From Chromohalobacter sp. 296-RDG (GTDB taxonomy: Bacteria; Pseudomonadota; Gammaproteobacteria; Pseudomonadales; Halomonadaceae): a stretch of DNA of 64,000 nucleotides. The stretch lies in contig NZ_JARANY010000004.1 of the NCBI RefSeq assembly GCF_029889885.1, forward strand, positions 1 to 64,000, given 5' to 3'. The position numbers were made by a program, and so were the translations under genes. A model generated the notes under the pieces. It searched no databases. It was given only the letters and a program-made list of their open reading frames with translations, and had not been told where the DNA came from. Of this stretch, positions 46,032 to 57,000 are shown in pieces. Position 1 is the stretch's first letter, and every line of letters starts with the position of its first letter.

Positions 46032-46037
46032 ATTATA
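46032..46037 (-). promoter_or_regulatory. -10 element of rpmE
   Basis: Perfect TATAAT on the - strand, 137 bases before rpmE, with TTTCAG as a weak -35 17 bases upstream. A TTGACA on the other strand (46046) may serve priA. Confidence 0.4.
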
Positions 46038-46110
46038 GCAGCGCCTTGACATCGCTGAAAAGGCACGTAGCGCCTGCAACGCCATGTGCCGCCATCCTTT
46101 CGGAGGACTC

Positions 46111-48333
46111 TTGTCGAGCACCGATCATACGCCGCGACTACTCAGAGTTGCCCTGCCCACGCCGTTGCGACGCCTCTTCGACTATCGCCCCTGTCGCGAG
46201 GCTCCCGCCTGTGGTTGGCGCCCAGGGCTTCGCGTCAAGGTGCCATTCGGACGTCGCCAGCTCATCGGCGTAGTGGTCGAGTGCCCCGAACGCAGCGACG
46301 TGCCGGACGCACAGCTCAAGGCCGTGCTGGCGTGTCTCGACGATGCTCCCCTGCCCGCTGACTGGTGGTGGTTGTGTCGCTTCACCGCACGCTACTACCA
46401 GCATCCGCTGGGCGACACCATCACCCAGGCACTCCCTGTCGCCTTGCGCCAGGGACGGCCACTGCAGGCCCGTCACCAGGAGCGCTGGATAGCGCGCGAC
46501 GGCGATACCGGCACGCTCGAACGCGCGCCTCGCCAGGCCGAACTGCTGGCGATGCTGCGCCAGCACCCACGCGGCTTGATAACTCGCGCGGTCACCGCGC
46601 AAGGCTTCACCCGCGCACAGCTCGAAGGCCTGCAGGCCAAGCATCTCGTCGAGTGCCACGAAGAGCGACTGACGACCACCGAGGAAGAATCCAGCTCGCA
46701 GCTCGCCGAACCCTCGTTGCCACTGACCCGCGAACAGGCGGGCGCCCTTGCCGAGATTCACGAAGGTCTCGAGCGTTATCATCCGTGTCTGCTGTACGGC
46801 GTCACCGGCAGCGGCAAGACCGAGGTCTACCTGCAGCTCATCGAGGCGGTGCTCGCGCGAGGCCGCCAGGCGCTGGTGCTCGTGCCGGAGATCGGCCTGA
46901 CACCGCAAACACTGACCCGTTTCCGGCAACGCTTTCGAGTCCCGGTGGTCGCTCTGCATTCGGGACTCACCGACCTCGAACGTCTGGATGCCTGGGATGC
47001 CGCGCGTACCGGCCGAGCCCCGATCGTCATCGGCACCCGCTCGGCGGTCTTCACTCCCCTGGCCGCTGCCGGGGTGATCATCATCGACGAGGAACACGAC
47101 GGCTCCTTCAAACAACAGGAAGGCCTGCGCTACCACGCCCGTGACTTGGCCATCGCCCGCGCCCACCGCGAGAACATCCCCATCGTGCTGGGCAGCGCCA
47201 CACCAGCACTGGAGACCCTCGCCCAGGCCCGTAGTGGCCGCTACCGCCATCTGCGTCTGTCGCAACGCGCCAACCGGCATGCCCCGGCACGTCTGGAGCT
47301 GACCGACCTACGCGGACGCCATCGTCAGGGCGGTTTGATAGCCCCCGCCATCGAGGCAATCCGCCAGACCCTTAACGCGGGCAACCAGGTGCTGGTTTTC
47401 ATCAATCGGCGCGGTTTCGCTCCCTCTCTGGCATGCCACGCGTGCGGCTGGCTAGCCGAGTGCCCACATTGCGATGCTCGCATGACGCTGCACCGTCAGC
47501 CCCAGGAACTGGTCTGCCATCATTGCGACTTTCACCGCCCGCTGCCCGATGCCTGCCCGGAGTGCGGCAGTGGCGACCTGCGCCCACTGGGCAGCGGCAC
47601 CGAACGCACCGAGGAAACGCTGGCCGCCTTATTTCCCGAGACGCCCGTGCACCGCATCGACCGTGACAGCACTCGGCGCAAGCAAGCCTTCGAGGAGATC
47701 CTGCGCGAGATTCGACGCGGCGAGCCCAGCCTGCTGGTCGGCACCCAGATGCTCGCCAAAGGCCATCACTTGCCGCATGTCACGCTGGTGGTCGTGGTCA
47801 ACGCCGACGCTGGCCTCTACGCCAGCGACTTCCGCGCCCTCGAACACAGTACTCAACTGCTGGTGCAGGTCGCCGGTCGCGCTGGCCGCGCCGAGCATCC
47901 TGGACGCGTGCTGGTCCAGACCCTGCATCCCGACGACCCCAACCTGCGCCTGCTCGCCGACAGCGGCTATGAAGCGCTCGCCGGCCAACTGCTGGAAGAG
48001 CGTCGCCTGGCCGGCCTGCCCCCCTACCGCCATCTCGCCTTGGCACGTTTCGAGGCGGCACGCGAGACGCACGTCGCCGACGTCGCCGGCAACGCCGCCG
48101 AGGCGCTGCGTGAATGGCTGGCCGCCCAGGGATCGACCGTCACCTGCCTGGGCCCGGTACCTGCGCCCATGGAGCGCCGCCAGAACCGCTACCACATGCA
48201 AGTGATGCTCTCCGACACGCGACGCAGCAGCCTGCACCGCGCCTGCGCCTGGCTCGTGCAATGGCTGGAGAATCATCCCGATGGCCGACGCGTGCGCGCC
48301 TCGCTGGACATCGACCCGCAAACCTTGAGTTGA
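46111..48333 (+). CDS. priA: Primosomal protein N' (replication restart helicase)
   Basis: 740 residues if started at the TTG at 46111, which follows CGGAGGACTC; an ATG nine codons earlier gives 749. 3'-5' helicase that reloads the replisome at stalled forks. N-terminal 3'-DNA binding domain (RVALPTPLRRLFDY), Walker A GVTGSGKTEVYLQL, Walker B IDEEHDGSFKQQ, zinc cysteines in CHACGWLAECPHCDARM and CHHCDF / CPECGSGDL, and motif V/VI LLVGTQMLAKGHH and VAGRAGR. Confidence 0.96.
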   Translation: MSSTDHTPRLLRVALPTPLRRLFDYRPCREAPACGWRPGLRVKVPFGRRQLIGVVVECPERSDVPDAQLKAVLACLDDAPLPADWWWLCRFTARYYQHPLGDTITQALPVALRQGRPLQARHQERWIARDGDTGTLERAPRQAELLAMLRQHPRGLITRAVTAQGFTRAQLEGLQAKHLVECHEERLTTTEEESSSQLAEPSLPLTREQAGALAEIHEGLERYHPCLLYGVTGSGKTEVYLQLIEAVLARGRQALVLVPEIGLTPQTLTRFRQRFRVPVVALHSGLTDLERLDAWDAARTGRAPIVIGTRSAVFTPLAAAGVIIIDEEHDGSFKQQEGLRYHARDLAIARAHRENIPIVLGSATPALETLAQARSGRYRHLRLSQRANRHAPARLELTDLRGRHRQGGLIAPAIEAIRQTLNAGNQVLVFINRRGFAPSLACHACGWLAECPHCDARMTLHRQPQELVCHHCDFHRPLPDACPECGSGDLRPLGSGTERTEETLAALFPETPVHRIDRDSTRRKQAFEEILREIRRGEPSLLVGTQMLAKGHHLPHVTLVVVVNADAGLYASDFRALEHSTQLLVQVAGRAGRAEHPGRVLVQTLHPDDPNLRLLADSGYEALAGQLLEERRLAGLPPYRHLALARFEAARETHVADVAGNAAEALREWLAAQGSTVTCLGPVPAPMERRQNRYHMQVMLSDTRRSSLHRACAWLVQWLENHPDGRRVRASLDIDPQTLS

Positions 48334-48488
48334 GCCACCCCCGACAGCGCGTCTGCCTCCGCCGGCGGGTATGGCGCGCTTGGGTTTAAAGGCGGCGGCC
48401 AATCGCCGATAATGACCGACCCAACGCTCTTAGCGCAGCCTGGCGCTCGCCGGCCTGTCGCGCGCCAGACACAGGACATCGGAATTTC

Positions 48489-50174
48489 ATGAAAGAGACC
48501 ATCATCGAGCTGCTCGAGGCCGCCGGCACGCAGCTCAAGCAGCAAGGCATTCTGCCCGCGGACACCCCGCTGACCGTCAAGGTCGAGCCTACCAAGGACA
48601 AGGCCCATGGCGACTACGCGAGCAACCTCGCGCTGACGCTGGCCAAGCCAGCCGGCCGCAAGCCACGCGAGCTGGCCGAGGCGCTGGTCGCAGCGCTGCC
48701 GGAAAGCACCGCCATACGCCAGGTCGACATCGCCGGCCCCGGATTCATCAACTTCTTCGCCGCCACCGAGGCCATCGCTCAGGTCGTGCCCAGCATTCTG
48801 GATGCTGGCGATACCTTCGGGCGCAGCCTGAGTGGCCAGGGCCAACAGGTGCAGGTGGAATTCGTCTCCGCCAACCCCACCGGGCCGCTACACGTCGGCC
48901 ATGGGCGTGGTGCCGCCATCGGCGACTGTCTGTGCCGGCTTCTGGAAGCCACCGGCTTCGATGTCACTCGCGAGTTCTACTACAACGATGCGGGTGTCCA
49001 GATCCACAATCTCGCCCAATCGGTGCAGGCCCGCGTGAGAGGTCTCACGCCAGAGACCGCCGAGTGGCCCGAGAACGGCTATCGCGGCGCCTACATTGTC
49101 GATGTCGCCAAGGCGTATCTGGCCGGCGAGACAATTACTGCCGATGACCGAGAAGTCACCGGCAAAGGAGATGCCGACGATCTCGATGCCATCCAGGACT
49201 TCGCCGTTGCCTACCTACGTCGCGAGCAGGACCTCGACCTCAAGGCGTTCGGTGTCGCGTTCGATGTCTACTTCCTGGAGTCCTCGCTGTACAACGACGG
49301 CAAGGTGGACGCCACGGTGAAAGCGCTCGTTGACGGCGGCCATACATATGAAGAAGACGGCGCGACCTGGCTGCGCACCACCGACTTCGGTGACGACAAG
49401 GATCGGGTGATGCGCAAGAAAGACGGCGATTACACCTACTTCCTGCCGGACGTCGCCTACCACCACGACAAGTGGCAGCGTGGCTTCACCACCGTGATCA
49501 ACGAGCAAGGCGCCGATCACCACTCCACGGTCACCCGGGTGCGGGCCGGCCTCCAGGCGCTGGAAACCGGCATCCCCCAAGTTTGGCCGGACTACGTGCT
49601 GCATCAGATGGTGCTGGTCACGCGCTCCGGGGTCGAGGTCAAGCTCTCCAAGCGTGCCGGCAGCTACGTGACCCTGCGCGATCTAATCGATGAGGTGGGC
49701 CGCGATGCCACCCGTTTCTTCCTCGCCGCACGGCGTGCCGATTCGCAGTTGACCTTCGATATCGATCTTGCCCGCTCACAGTCCAACGACAATCCGGTCT
49801 ATTACATCCAGTACGCTCATGCGCGCGTGTGCAGCATGATGCGCCGCGCCGAATCCGACGCCAAGGCCTTCGATCATGCGCTGGGCATGCAGCATCTGAA
49901 TCGGCTCGACACCGGGCAGGAGAAAGAGCTGATGAACCGCCTGGCACGCTACCCGGAAGTCGTCGAACGGGCCGCCCAGACCCGCGAGCCACAGCAGGTT
50001 GCCCAGTACCTGATGGACCTGGCCTCCGATTTCCACACCTGCTACAACGCGGTCAAAGTCATGGTCGACGACGATGAATTGCGCAATGCCCGATTGGCAC
50101 TGGGCCTGGCCACGCGGCAAGTGCTGCGCAACGGCCTCGACCTGATGGGCGTCAGTGCACCCGAGGAGATGTAA
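48489..50174 (+). CDS. argS: Arginyl-tRNA synthetase
   Basis: 561 residues. Class I synthetase: HIGH-like HVGHGRGAA in [18 protein letters not shown]-like [16 protein letters not shown]-terminal Add-1 domain ([19 protein letters not shown] in part) and the anticodon-binding C-domain ending in [19 protein letters not shown] after GGAATTTC. The SPOR gene begins 2 bp after its stop. The 155 bp before it, behind priA, contain no gene. Confidence 0.98.
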   Translation: MKETIIELLEAAGTQLKQQGILPADTPLTVKVEPTKDKAHGDYASNLALTLAKPAGRKPRELAEALVAALPESTAIRQVDIAGPGFINFFAATEAIAQVVPSILDAGDTFGRSLSGQGQQVQVEFVSANPTGPLHVGHGRGAAIGDCLCRLLEATGFDVTREFYYNDAGVQIHNLAQSVQARVRGLTPETAEWPENGYRGAYIVDVAKAYLAGETITADDREVTGKGDADDLDAIQDFAVAYLRREQDLDLKAFGVAFDVYFLESSLYNDGKVDATVKALVDGGHTYEEDGATWLRTTDFGDDKDRVMRKKDGDYTYFLPDVAYHHDKWQRGFTTVINEQGADHHSTVTRVRAGLQALETGIPQVWPDYVLHQMVLVTRSGVEVKLSKRAGSYVTLRDLIDEVGRDATRFFLAARRADSQLTFDIDLARSQSNDNPVYYIQYAHARVCSMMRRAESDAKAFDHALGMQHLNRLDTGQEKELMNRLARYPEVVERAAQTREPQQVAQYLMDLASDFHTCYNAVKVMVDDDELRNARLALGLATRQVLRNGLDLMGVSAPEEM

Positions 50175-50176
50175 GC

Positions 50177-50884
50177 ATGGCTCGTCGCCCTGCCCAGAAA
50201 GGAAAAAGCAATTCTCGCGCTACGTCACGCGGCGCCACCAGTCGCAAGCGCCAGACCAAGTCATCGCGCGCGGGACTCCCTGGATGGCTATGGGGCGTAG
50301 TCGGCTTGATCGCCGGCTTCGCGCTCGCCCAATACTTCCAGCAGTCGGCCCCGGAACCGGTCGCCACGGTAATGCCCAAGTCCTCCAATAGCGCCTCGTC
50401 CGGCAGCGATTCGGCGGGTAATACAGGCGATGGCGCCTCATCAAGCGGTACTGCCAACGAGGACGCCGCCGAGTCGCGCATGCCGACCTTCGAGTTCTAT
50501 ACCTTGTTACCGGAATCGGAGGTCATCGCACCCAAGGTGGATAACACCGCAGTGCCCAGTCGCGATGGCGAGAGATCGCCGGACACCAGCGACGACCGTG
50601 CTGACGACCGTGCTGACGAGGTGGTGGCCGACCCTTCAGCCGATGGGCTCAAGTACATGCTGCAGGCGGCCTCGTTTCGCAAGGTTGCCGATGCCAAGCG
50701 TCTCGCAAGCCGGCTTCAGGATCTCGGACTGATCGCCAAGATCACCGAAGTGCAAACCTCCAACAACGAAACCTGGCATCGTGTTCAGGTCGGCCCCTAC
50801 CAAGACACGAATGAGCTGACGCGCGCCCAGGATCTGATGGTGACACAAGGCATCGAGCCACTGCTGATCAAGCTGCAGAACTGA
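50177..50884 (+). CDS. SPOR-domain cell-division protein (FtsN-like)
   Basis: 235 residues. Basic cytoplasmic N-terminus (RRPAQKGKSNSRATSRG), a TM helix (about 35-53, LWGVVGLIAGFALAQYF), a long Ser/Asp/Glu-rich periplasmic linker (about 60-150) and a C-terminal SPOR domain (about 155-232: YMLQAASFRKVADAKRLASRL in part, WHRVQVGPYQD) that binds denuded glycan at the septum. Position between argS and hslV matches FtsN in enterics and Pseudomonas. A short internal repeat DDRADDRADE lies in the linker. Confidence 0.9.
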   Translation: MARRPAQKGKSNSRATSRGATSRKRQTKSSRAGLPGWLWGVVGLIAGFALAQYFQQSAPEPVATVMPKSSNSASSGSDSAGNTGDGASSSGTANEDAAESRMPTFEFYTLLPESEVIAPKVDNTAVPSRDGERSPDTSDDRADDRADEVVADPSADGLKYMLQAASFRKVADAKRLASRLQDLGLIAKITEVQTSNNETWHRVQVGPYQDTNELTRAQDLMVTQGIEPLLIKLQN

Positions 50885-50900
50885 AGGAGTGACCGGGCGG

Positions 50901-50928
50901 CTTGATTTCCCTGTTTGCCGCCCGCATT
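50901..50928 (+). promoter_or_regulatory. Heat-shock (sigma-32) promoter of hslVU
   Basis: CTTGATT, then 13 bases, then CCCGCATT closely matches CTTGAAA-N13-CCCCATnT. It begins 17 bases after the SPOR gene and 136 bases before hslV, so hslVU can be induced apart from argS. Confidence 0.75.
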
Positions 50929-51036
50929 ACCGTAAGCACAATGGCATGCGTCGCCACCGTTTTATCGCCTGGGGGCCACAGGCGCCTCGGCAATCAAGTC
51001 ATCGGGTGCCCGACACCCCACAAGGAGCTCCCATCC

Positions 51037-51555
51037 ATGACCACGATCGTATCCGTACGTCGCGGCGAACATGTCGCCCTCGCCGGCGATGGTCAGGTTT
51101 CGCTCGGCAACACGGTGATGAAGGGCAACGCCAGCAAGGTACGCCGCATTCACCATGGCAAGGTGCTGGCCGGTTTCGCCGGCGGCACGGCCGACGCTTT
51201 CACCCTGTTCGAGCGCTTCGAGGCCCAGTTGGATAAGTACCAGGGACATCTGGTCAAGGCCGCCGTCGAGCTTTCCAAGGAGTGGCGCACCGACCGTGCC
51301 CTGCGGCGTCTGGAAGCGATGCTCGCCGTGGCCGACAAGAACGCTTCGCTAATCCTCACCGGCAATGGCGACGTCGTCGAACCCGAACGCGGAATCATCG
51401 CCATCGGCTCCGGCGGCCACTACGCCCAGGCCTCCGCACGCGCCCTGCTCGAGAACACCGAGCTCGACGCGCGCGCCATTACCGAGAAGTCGCTCGAAAT
51501 CGCCGGCGATATCTGCGTCTTCACCAATCAAAACATTACCCTAGAGGAGCTGTGA
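51037..51555 (+). CDS. hslV: ATP-dependent protease subunit HslV
   Basis: 172 residues. After Met removal the nucleophile Thr1 is exposed ([20 protein letters not shown] in part); KASKVR-like [21 protein letters not shown] in part and [17 protein letters not shown] are typical. Dodecameric peptidase core of HslUV. ATG at 51037 follows AAGGAGCTC. hslU follows by 38 bp. Confidence 0.98.
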   Translation: MTTIVSVRRGEHVALAGDGQVSLGNTVMKGNASKVRRIHHGKVLAGFAGGTADAFTLFERFEAQLDKYQGHLVKAAVELSKEWRTDRALRRLEAMLAVADKNASLILTGNGDVVEPERGIIAIGSGGHYAQASARALLENTELDARAITEKSLEIAGDICVFTNQNITLEEL

Positions 51556-51593
51556 GTCACGCTCACCGCTCCCGGGCAGCATAGGGCTTCGTC

Positions 51594-52919
51594 ATGACAC
51601 AGATGACTCCCCGCGAGATCGTCCACGCACTGGATCAGTACATCATCGGCCAGCAGGAAGCCAAGCGCTCGGTGGCCATCGCCCTGCGCAATCGCTGGCG
51701 CCGCATGCAGCTCGACGACAGTCTGCGCGGCGAGGTAGTGCCCAAGAACATCCTGATGATTGGCCCCACGGGGGTCGGCAAGACAGAGATCGCCCGCCGC
51801 CTGGCCAAGCTGGCCGGGGCGCCATTCATCAAGATCGAGGCGACCAAATTCACCGAAGTGGGCTATGTCGGCCGCGACGTCGAGTCGATCGTCCGTGACC
51901 TGGTCGAGATGGCCATGAAGATGGTCCGCGAGCAGGCCAAGGAAGAAGTCGCTCACAAGGCCGAGGACGCCACCGAAGAGCGCATTCTCGACGCACTTTT
52001 ACCCCGGCCGCGCGGCAGTGAGTACGACCATGCCCACGACGACTCCTCGACGCGTCAGACCTTCCGCAAGAAACTTCGCGAAGGTCAGCTCGACGACAAG
52101 GAGATCGACATCGAGGTCACGCCTCAAGGCGGTAATGTCGATATCTCTGCGCCGCCGGGCATGGAAGAGATGACCAATCAGCTGCAAAGCATGTTCTCCA
52201 ACATGGGCAAGCAGACGTCGGAGTCGCGTCGCGTGACCGTCGAGGAAGCAAGGCGGTTGCTGCACGACGAAGAAGCCGCCAAGCTTGTCAACGAAGAGCA
52301 AATCAAGAACCGCGCCATCGAGGCGGTCGAGCAGAACGGCATCGTCTTCCTCGACGAGATCGACAAGGTCGCCAAGGGGGGTGACTCAGGCAGCGGCGGC
52401 GATGTCTCCCGCGAAGGCGTACAGCGCGACCTGCTGCCGCTGATCGAGGGGTCGACGGTGTCCACCAAGCATGGCATGGTCAATACGGACCATATCCTGT
52501 TCATCGCCTCGGGAGCGTTCCACCTCTCCAAGCCATCGGACTTGATCCCCGAATTGCAGGGGCGCCTACCGATTCGTGTCGAGCTGCAAGCGCTGACGCC
52601 GGATGACTTCAAGCGCATCCTGACCGAGCCGTCTGCCGCACTGACCCGACAATACCAGGCGCTGCTGGCCACCGACGGCCTGGACGTGGACTTCACCGAT
52701 GAAGGCATCACACGTATCGCCGAGATCGCCTGGCAGGTCAACGAAGGCACCGAAAACATCGGCGCCCGGCGCCTGCATACGGTGATGGAGCGCCTGCTCG
52801 AGGAGCCATCCTTCCAAGGAGGCGACATGGCAAGCCCGCTGACCATCGATGCCGCCTATGTCGACGAGCAACTCGGTGAACTAGCCACCGACGAAGACCT
52901 GTCGCGGTACATTCTCTAA
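51594..52919 (+). CDS. hslU: ATPase subunit HslU
   Basis: 441 residues. AAA+ unfoldase: Walker [17 protein letters not shown], the pore motif GYVGRDVES, the family-specific I domain (about 110-240), Walker [13 protein letters not shown], sensor 2 [14 protein letters not shown], and C-terminal EDLSRYIL that inserts into HslV. Confidence 0.98.
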   Translation: MTQMTPREIVHALDQYIIGQQEAKRSVAIALRNRWRRMQLDDSLRGEVVPKNILMIGPTGVGKTEIARRLAKLAGAPFIKIEATKFTEVGYVGRDVESIVRDLVEMAMKMVREQAKEEVAHKAEDATEERILDALLPRPRGSEYDHAHDDSSTRQTFRKKLREGQLDDKEIDIEVTPQGGNVDISAPPGMEEMTNQLQSMFSNMGKQTSESRRVTVEEARRLLHDEEAAKLVNEEQIKNRAIEAVEQNGIVFLDEIDKVAKGGDSGSGGDVSREGVQRDLLPLIEGSTVSTKHGMVNTDHILFIASGAFHLSKPSDLIPELQGRLPIRVELQALTPDDFKRILTEPSAALTRQYQALLATDGLDVDFTDEGITRIAEIAWQVNEGTENIGARRLHTVMERLLEEPSFQGGDMASPLTIDAAYVDEQLGELATDEDLSRYIL

Positions 52920-52968
52920 GACGCGGCTACGCCGCTCGAAGTCGGAAGACCGGCGCTTCGCGCCTCGG

Positions 52969-53012
52969 AAGAAGGAAGAGGAACCTCTACCCTGACGTAC
53001 CTCTTCCTTCTT
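52969..53012. repeat. Purine-rich inverted repeat after hslU
   Basis: AAGAAGGAAGAGG and its complement CCTCTTCCTTCTT, 18 bases apart, in a strand-asymmetric GAAGGA/TTCCTTC stretch (about 52965-53035). It could act as an hslVU terminator without a U tract. Confidence 0.6.
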
Positions 53013-53046
53013 GCTTCTTCCGTCTTCCTTCTCACCGGAGGTGTTC

Positions 53047-53430
53047 ATGTCCGCACCCGTTCCCACACGCATCCATTACCACAAGCAGGCTCGCGAGCTA
53101 GAGCTCGGCTATGCCGATGACACATCCTACCGTCTGCCGACGGAGCTGTTGCGCGTGTTCTCGCCCTCCGCCGAGGTTCGCGGCCACGGCCCGGACACCG
53201 CTGTCCTGCAGGTTGGCAAGAAGGATGTCGGCCTCCAGAACATCACCCAGGTCGGGCGTTATGCCCTCAAGCTGCACTTCGATGATGGCCACGACAGCGG
53301 CCTGTACAGCTGGGACTACCTCTATGAAATGGCCCACCATCAAGAGCAATGGTGGGCCGATTACCTGCGCCGTCTCGAGGAAGCCGGTGCCTCACGCGAG
53401 CCTTCCACCATCACCATCAAGGAGTTATAA
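53047..53430 (+). CDS. DUF971 (GBBH-like N-domain) protein
   Basis: 127 residues, a single gamma-butyrobetaine hydroxylase N-terminal-like domain: [33 protein letters not shown] in part, [19 protein letters not shown] in part. The family occurs alone near hslVU in many gammaproteobacteria, with proposed links to Fe-S scaffolds; its role is not established. Ribosome site GGAGG; the frame is open a little further upstream inside the repeat. Confidence 0.88.
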   Translation: MSAPVPTRIHYHKQARELELGYADDTSYRLPTELLRVFSPSAEVRGHGPDTAVLQVGKKDVGLQNITQVGRYALKLHFDDGHDSGLYSWDYLYEMAHHQEQWWADYLRRLEEAGASREPSTITIKEL

Positions 53431-53434
53431 GACA

Positions 53435-53460
53435 CCCCGGCGTGGCGACAAACGCCGGGG
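53435..53460 (+). terminator. Hairpin between the DUF971 gene and ubiE
   Basis: Stem CCCCGGCGT / ACGCCGGGG with an 8-base loop, without a T run. Attenuation or processing is possible. Confidence 0.45.
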
Positions 53461-53528
53461 CCGACGTTACAATACAACTCTACTTCCACGCACCGCGCGG
53501 GCACTCCACGCCTGCCCAAGGAAAGGTC

Positions 53529-54275
53529 ATGGACAAGCGCACGACCCACTTCGGTTATCAGGAAGTTCCGATTGAGGAGAAAGCCGACCGGGTGGCGCAA
53601 GTCTTCCATTCGGTCGCCGCCCGCTATGATGTCATGAACGATCTCATGTCGTTCGGCGTGCATCGCCTCTGGAAACGCCTGACGCTCGAGCGTGCCGGTG
53701 TCCGCCCCGGCCATCACGTGCTCGATATCGCTGGCGGTACCGGCGACCTTGCGCTCAAGTTCTCGCGCCTGGTCGGTCCTCGCGGTCGTGTGGTCCTCGC
53801 CGACATCAACGCCTCGATGCTGCATGTGGGCCGCGACAAGCTGCTCGATAACGGTGTCGGCGACAATGCCGAATACGTGCAGGCCAATGCCGAAGCGCTG
53901 CCCTTCGCCGACAACAGCTTCGACTGCATCACCATCGCCTTCGGCCTACGCAACGTCACCGACAAGGAGGCCGCGCTGCGTTCCATGGCGCGCGTGCTCA
54001 AGCCTGGCGGCCGCCTGTTGATACTGGAATTTTCCAAGCCGGCGAGCGCTGCGCTGTCGCGCCTCTACGACGAATATTCCTTCCGCGTCTTGCCGCGTAT
54101 GGGCGAATGGGTCGCCCAGGACGGCGAGAGCTATCGCTACCTGGCCGAATCGATTCGCATGCATCCCGATCAGGAAACCCTCAAGGCGATGATGGAAGAC
54201 GCCGGGCTCGAACGTGTCGAGTACACCAACATGACTGGGGGCGTCGTCGCCCTGCACCGTGGCATCAAACTATGA
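53529..54275 (+). CDS. ubiE: Ubiquinone/menaquinone methyltransferase UbiE
   Basis: 248 residues. SAM-dependent C-methylation of demethylmenaquinol and the ubiquinone precursor. Motifs [22 protein letters not shown] site [29 protein letters not shown] and [23 protein letters not shown] in part. ATG with AAAGG. First gene of ubiE-ubiJ-ubiB. Confidence 0.97.
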   Translation: MDKRTTHFGYQEVPIEEKADRVAQVFHSVAARYDVMNDLMSFGVHRLWKRLTLERAGVRPGHHVLDIAGGTGDLALKFSRLVGPRGRVVLADINASMLHVGRDKLLDNGVGDNAEYVQANAEALPFADNSFDCITIAFGLRNVTDKEAALRSMARVLKPGGRLLILEFSKPASAALSRLYDEYSFRVLPRMGEWVAQDGESYRYLAESIRMHPDQETLKAMMEDAGLERVEYTNMTGGVVALHRGIKL

Positions 54276-54282
54276 GGCCGTC

Positions 54283-54933
54283 ATGCCGGTGATGCTCACT
54301 CCCCTGCTGGCCAGCGCGGAAACGTTGATCAACGGGCTGCTGGCACACGATCCCGCTTCGCCCTCGCGCTTGGAACAGCTTGCCGGACAGTGCATATCGC
54401 TGCGTCTGGAACGCCCGTCCCTGGCGGTGCTGGTGTGTTTCGACACCCACGGCATCACCCTGCTCGCCCAGCACGATCCCGACGAGGCCGATAGCGACGT
54501 GGTCGTCGAGCTGGATGTCGAGACCCTGGGCGCGCTGCTGAGTGGCGAACGTGTCGAGGCGCTGATGTTCGCCGGGCGGCTGTCGGTGCGCGGACGCACA
54601 CATGTACTCGAACGCGCCAGTCAGTTGCTCAGTGATCTGGAAATCGACTGGGAAGCCGAGCTCGCAAACTGGCTAGGCGACATGCCCGCGCATAGCCTGT
54701 CGCAAGGCTTGCGACGCCTGAACCGCTTCGGCCTGCGCACACGCGGCGAGTTGCGACGCGACGTGCATGAATACCTGACCGAAGAAGCACGGCTACTGCC
54801 CAGTCGTACGCAATGGGAGATCGCCCGCGAGCATCTGACGCAACTAGGCCTGGCCACCGACCGACTCGAAGCGCGCCTGGACCGGCTGGTCCGCGAAATC
54901 GAACGTCGCCGACAGGAGGAGCACGCGTCGTGA
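54283..54933 (+). CDS. ubiJ: Ubiquinone biosynthesis accessory factor UbiJ (SCP2 domain)
   Basis: 216 residues. N-terminal SCP2 lipid-binding domain (about 10-105, with [18 protein letters not shown] in part and FAGRLSVRG), then a coiled C-terminal part ([17 protein letters not shown]). It binds the hydrophobic intermediates in the aerobic Ubi complex. It starts 7 bp after ubiE and its stop overlaps the ubiB start by four bases. An earlier in-frame start within ubiE is less likely. Confidence 0.92.
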   Translation: MPVMLTPLLASAETLINGLLAHDPASPSRLEQLAGQCISLRLERPSLAVLVCFDTHGITLLAQHDPDEADSDVVVELDVETLGALLSGERVEALMFAGRLSVRGRTHVLERASQLLSDLEIDWEAELANWLGDMPAHSLSQGLRRLNRFGLRTRGELRRDVHEYLTEEARLLPSRTQWEIAREHLTQLGLATDRLEARLDRLVREIERRRQEEHAS

Positions 54934-56552
54934 GTTTGCGGTTGTTTCGTATCGGCTGGGTGATCGCGCGTTTCCGCCTCGACACCCTGATTCCCGCAGC
55001 GCGCCTCCCCGGCATACTGCGCGTGGCGATGAAGCTCTCGCCACTGCGCTTGCTGCCCACCGGAGCGCATACTCGGGGCAAGCGCCTACGCCTGGCGCTC
55101 GAAGACCTGGGCCCGATTTTCGTCAAGTTCGGCCAGATGCTATCCACCCGCCGTGATCTTCTACCGCCGGATATTGCTGACGAACTCAAACGTCTACAGG
55201 ATCAGGTACCGCCGTTTCCCGGCGAGCAGGCCCGTGCGCTGGTAGAAGAAGAACTCGGCATGGACATCGATGCCGCCTTCGCCGAGTTTACTCGCGACCC
55301 GCTTGCCTCGGCCTCGATCGCCCAGGTGCACGGCGCGCGCCTGCACAGCGGCGAAGAGGTAGTGGTCAAGATCATTCGCCCCAACATCGATGGCGTGATA
55401 CGTAAGGACATCGGCCTGCTGTATACCTTCGCGCACCTGCTCAAGCGTGTTCCCGAAGCCAAGCGTCTACGTCCCGTCGAGGTCGTTGCCGACTACGAGG
55501 CCACGCTGTTCGATGAACTGGATCTGCACAAGGAAGCGGCCAACACCTCGCAACTCAAGCGCAACTTCCGCGATTCGCCGCTGCTTTACGTGCCGGCGAT
55601 TCACTGGTCGCTGACACGCAAGCAGGTAATGGTTCAGGAGCGTATCCACGGCATTCCGGTGGCCGACATGGACGCCCTGCAAGCGGCCGGCATCGACTTG
55701 CGCCGACTCGCCGAGCGCGGTGTGGAGATCTTCTTCACCCAGGTGTTTCGCGATAACTTCTTCCATGCCGACATGCACCCCGGCAATATCTTCGTGTCCG
55801 CCGACAATCCGCACGATCCGCAGTACATCGCCATCGATTGCGGGATCGTCGGCAGCCTGACCCGCGAGGACCAGGATTACCTGGCCCGCAACCTGCTCGC
55901 TTTCTTCCGCCAGGACTACTACGAAGTCGCCGTATTGCACATCGAATCGGGCTGGGTCGGCGAGGACACCCGCGCCAACGAGTTCGCCGCCGCCATTCGT
56001 GCGGTCTGCGAGCCGATTCTCGAGAAGCCGCTCAAGGACATTTCCTTCGGCCAGGTGCTGCTGGGGCTGTTTCAGACCGCGCGGCGCTTCAACATGGAAG
56101 TCCAGCCGCAGTTGGTGCTGTTGCAGAAAACGCTGCTCAACATCGAAGGGCTCGGTCGCCAGTTGTACCCGGACCTCGACTTGTGGAGCACCGCCAAGCC
56201 TTACCTGGAACAGTGGATGAAAGAGCGCGCCGGGCCACGCGGCTTCTGGGACGCCTTGACCAAGCACGCGCCCGAACTCTCGCGACAGTTGCCCGAGCTG
56301 CCCGTGCTAGCCCACCAGGCCCTCACCCGCAATGAAGACAGCCACCGCCAGCAGCGCCAGCAAACCGAGGCGCTCAATGCCTTGCGGCGGCGCTTGCGCG
56401 GTGCCGGAACGCGGGCGCGACGGCTACGCTTTGGAACGCTGTTGGTTGCCATCGCTTTAGCTTGGCAGCCTCTCTGGGAATGGGCGCATAATCAGCCCTG
56501 GCCAGTGCTCACCGCCGCCGCGCTCGGCCTGCTATTGATTGCCTGGCGTTAA
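54930..56552 (+). CDS. ubiB: Ubiquinone biosynthesis protein UbiB (ABC1/ADCK family)
   Basis: 540 residues from a GTG at 54930 (GTGA overlap with ubiJ, site GGAGGAG). Atypical protein-kinase-like fold: KxGQ motif [16 protein letters not shown]-rich loop [18 protein letters not shown], and DMHPGNIFV with AIDCGIVG for metal binding. Two hydrophobic helices near the C-terminus (about 500-537) anchor it. Needed for ubiquinone precursor extraction. Confidence 0.96.
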   Translation: MSLRLFRIGWVIARFRLDTLIPAARLPGILRVAMKLSPLRLLPTGAHTRGKRLRLALEDLGPIFVKFGQMLSTRRDLLPPDIADELKRLQDQVPPFPGEQARALVEEELGMDIDAAFAEFTRDPLASASIAQVHGARLHSGEEVVVKIIRPNIDGVIRKDIGLLYTFAHLLKRVPEAKRLRPVEVVADYEATLFDELDLHKEAANTSQLKRNFRDSPLLYVPAIHWSLTRKQVMVQERIHGIPVADMDALQAAGIDLRRLAERGVEIFFTQVFRDNFFHADMHPGNIFVSADNPHDPQYIAIDCGIVGSLTREDQDYLARNLLAFFRQDYYEVAVLHIESGWVGEDTRANEFAAAIRAVCEPILEKPLKDISFGQVLLGLFQTARRFNMEVQPQLVLLQKTLLNIEGLGRQLYPDLDLWSTAKPYLEQWMKERAGPRGFWDALTKHAPELSRQLPELPVLAHQALTRNEDSHRQQRQQTEALNALRRRLRGAGTRARRLRFGTLLVAIALAWQPLWEWAHNQPWPVLTAAALGLLLIAWR

Positions 56553-56624
56553 CATCCCCTCTCAGCGCGCAATGTTGCTGCTATCATCTACCCATCATCC
56601 TCTTTGTCTCGGAACCGTCACATC

Positions 56625-56963
56625 ATGAGTGATACGCTTTCCCAGCTATCGGACGTCCTGGCCGCACGCCGCCATGCCGCCCCCGACAGCTCATACGTTG
56701 CCAAGCTCCATGCCCAGGGCCTCAACAAGATCCTGGAGAAAGTTGGTGAGGAGGCTACCGAAACCCTGCTTGCCGCCAAGGATGCCGAACACGGCGACGA
56801 TAAAACGCGTCAGGCATTGGTCGCCGAAACCGCCGACCTGTGGTTTCATAGCCTGGTGATGCTGTCGCATCTGGACATCGATCACCAAGCCGTTCTGGAC
56901 GAGCTGGCCCGTCGCTTCGGCGTCTCCGGCCTGGACGAGAAGGCGGCACGACAATCACGCTAA
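56625..56963 (+). CDS. hisE: Phosphoribosyl-ATP pyrophosphatase
   Basis: 112 residues. Second step of histidine synthesis. Mg-binding helices in [19 protein letters not shown] and [16 protein letters not shown] are diagnostic. In Pseudomonas hisI lies just before it, but here ubiB ends 72 bp upstream with nothing between, so the cyclohydrolase must be elsewhere. tatA starts 37 bp later. Confidence 0.96.
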   Translation: MSDTLSQLSDVLAARRHAAPDSSYVAKLHAQGLNKILEKVGEEATETLLAAKDAEHGDDKTRQALVAETADLWFHSLVMLSHLDIDHQAVLDELARRFGVSGLDEKAARQSR

Positions 56964-57000
56964 TCGGCTCGGCCACATCCGAGCATGAAGGAGAGCTCCC

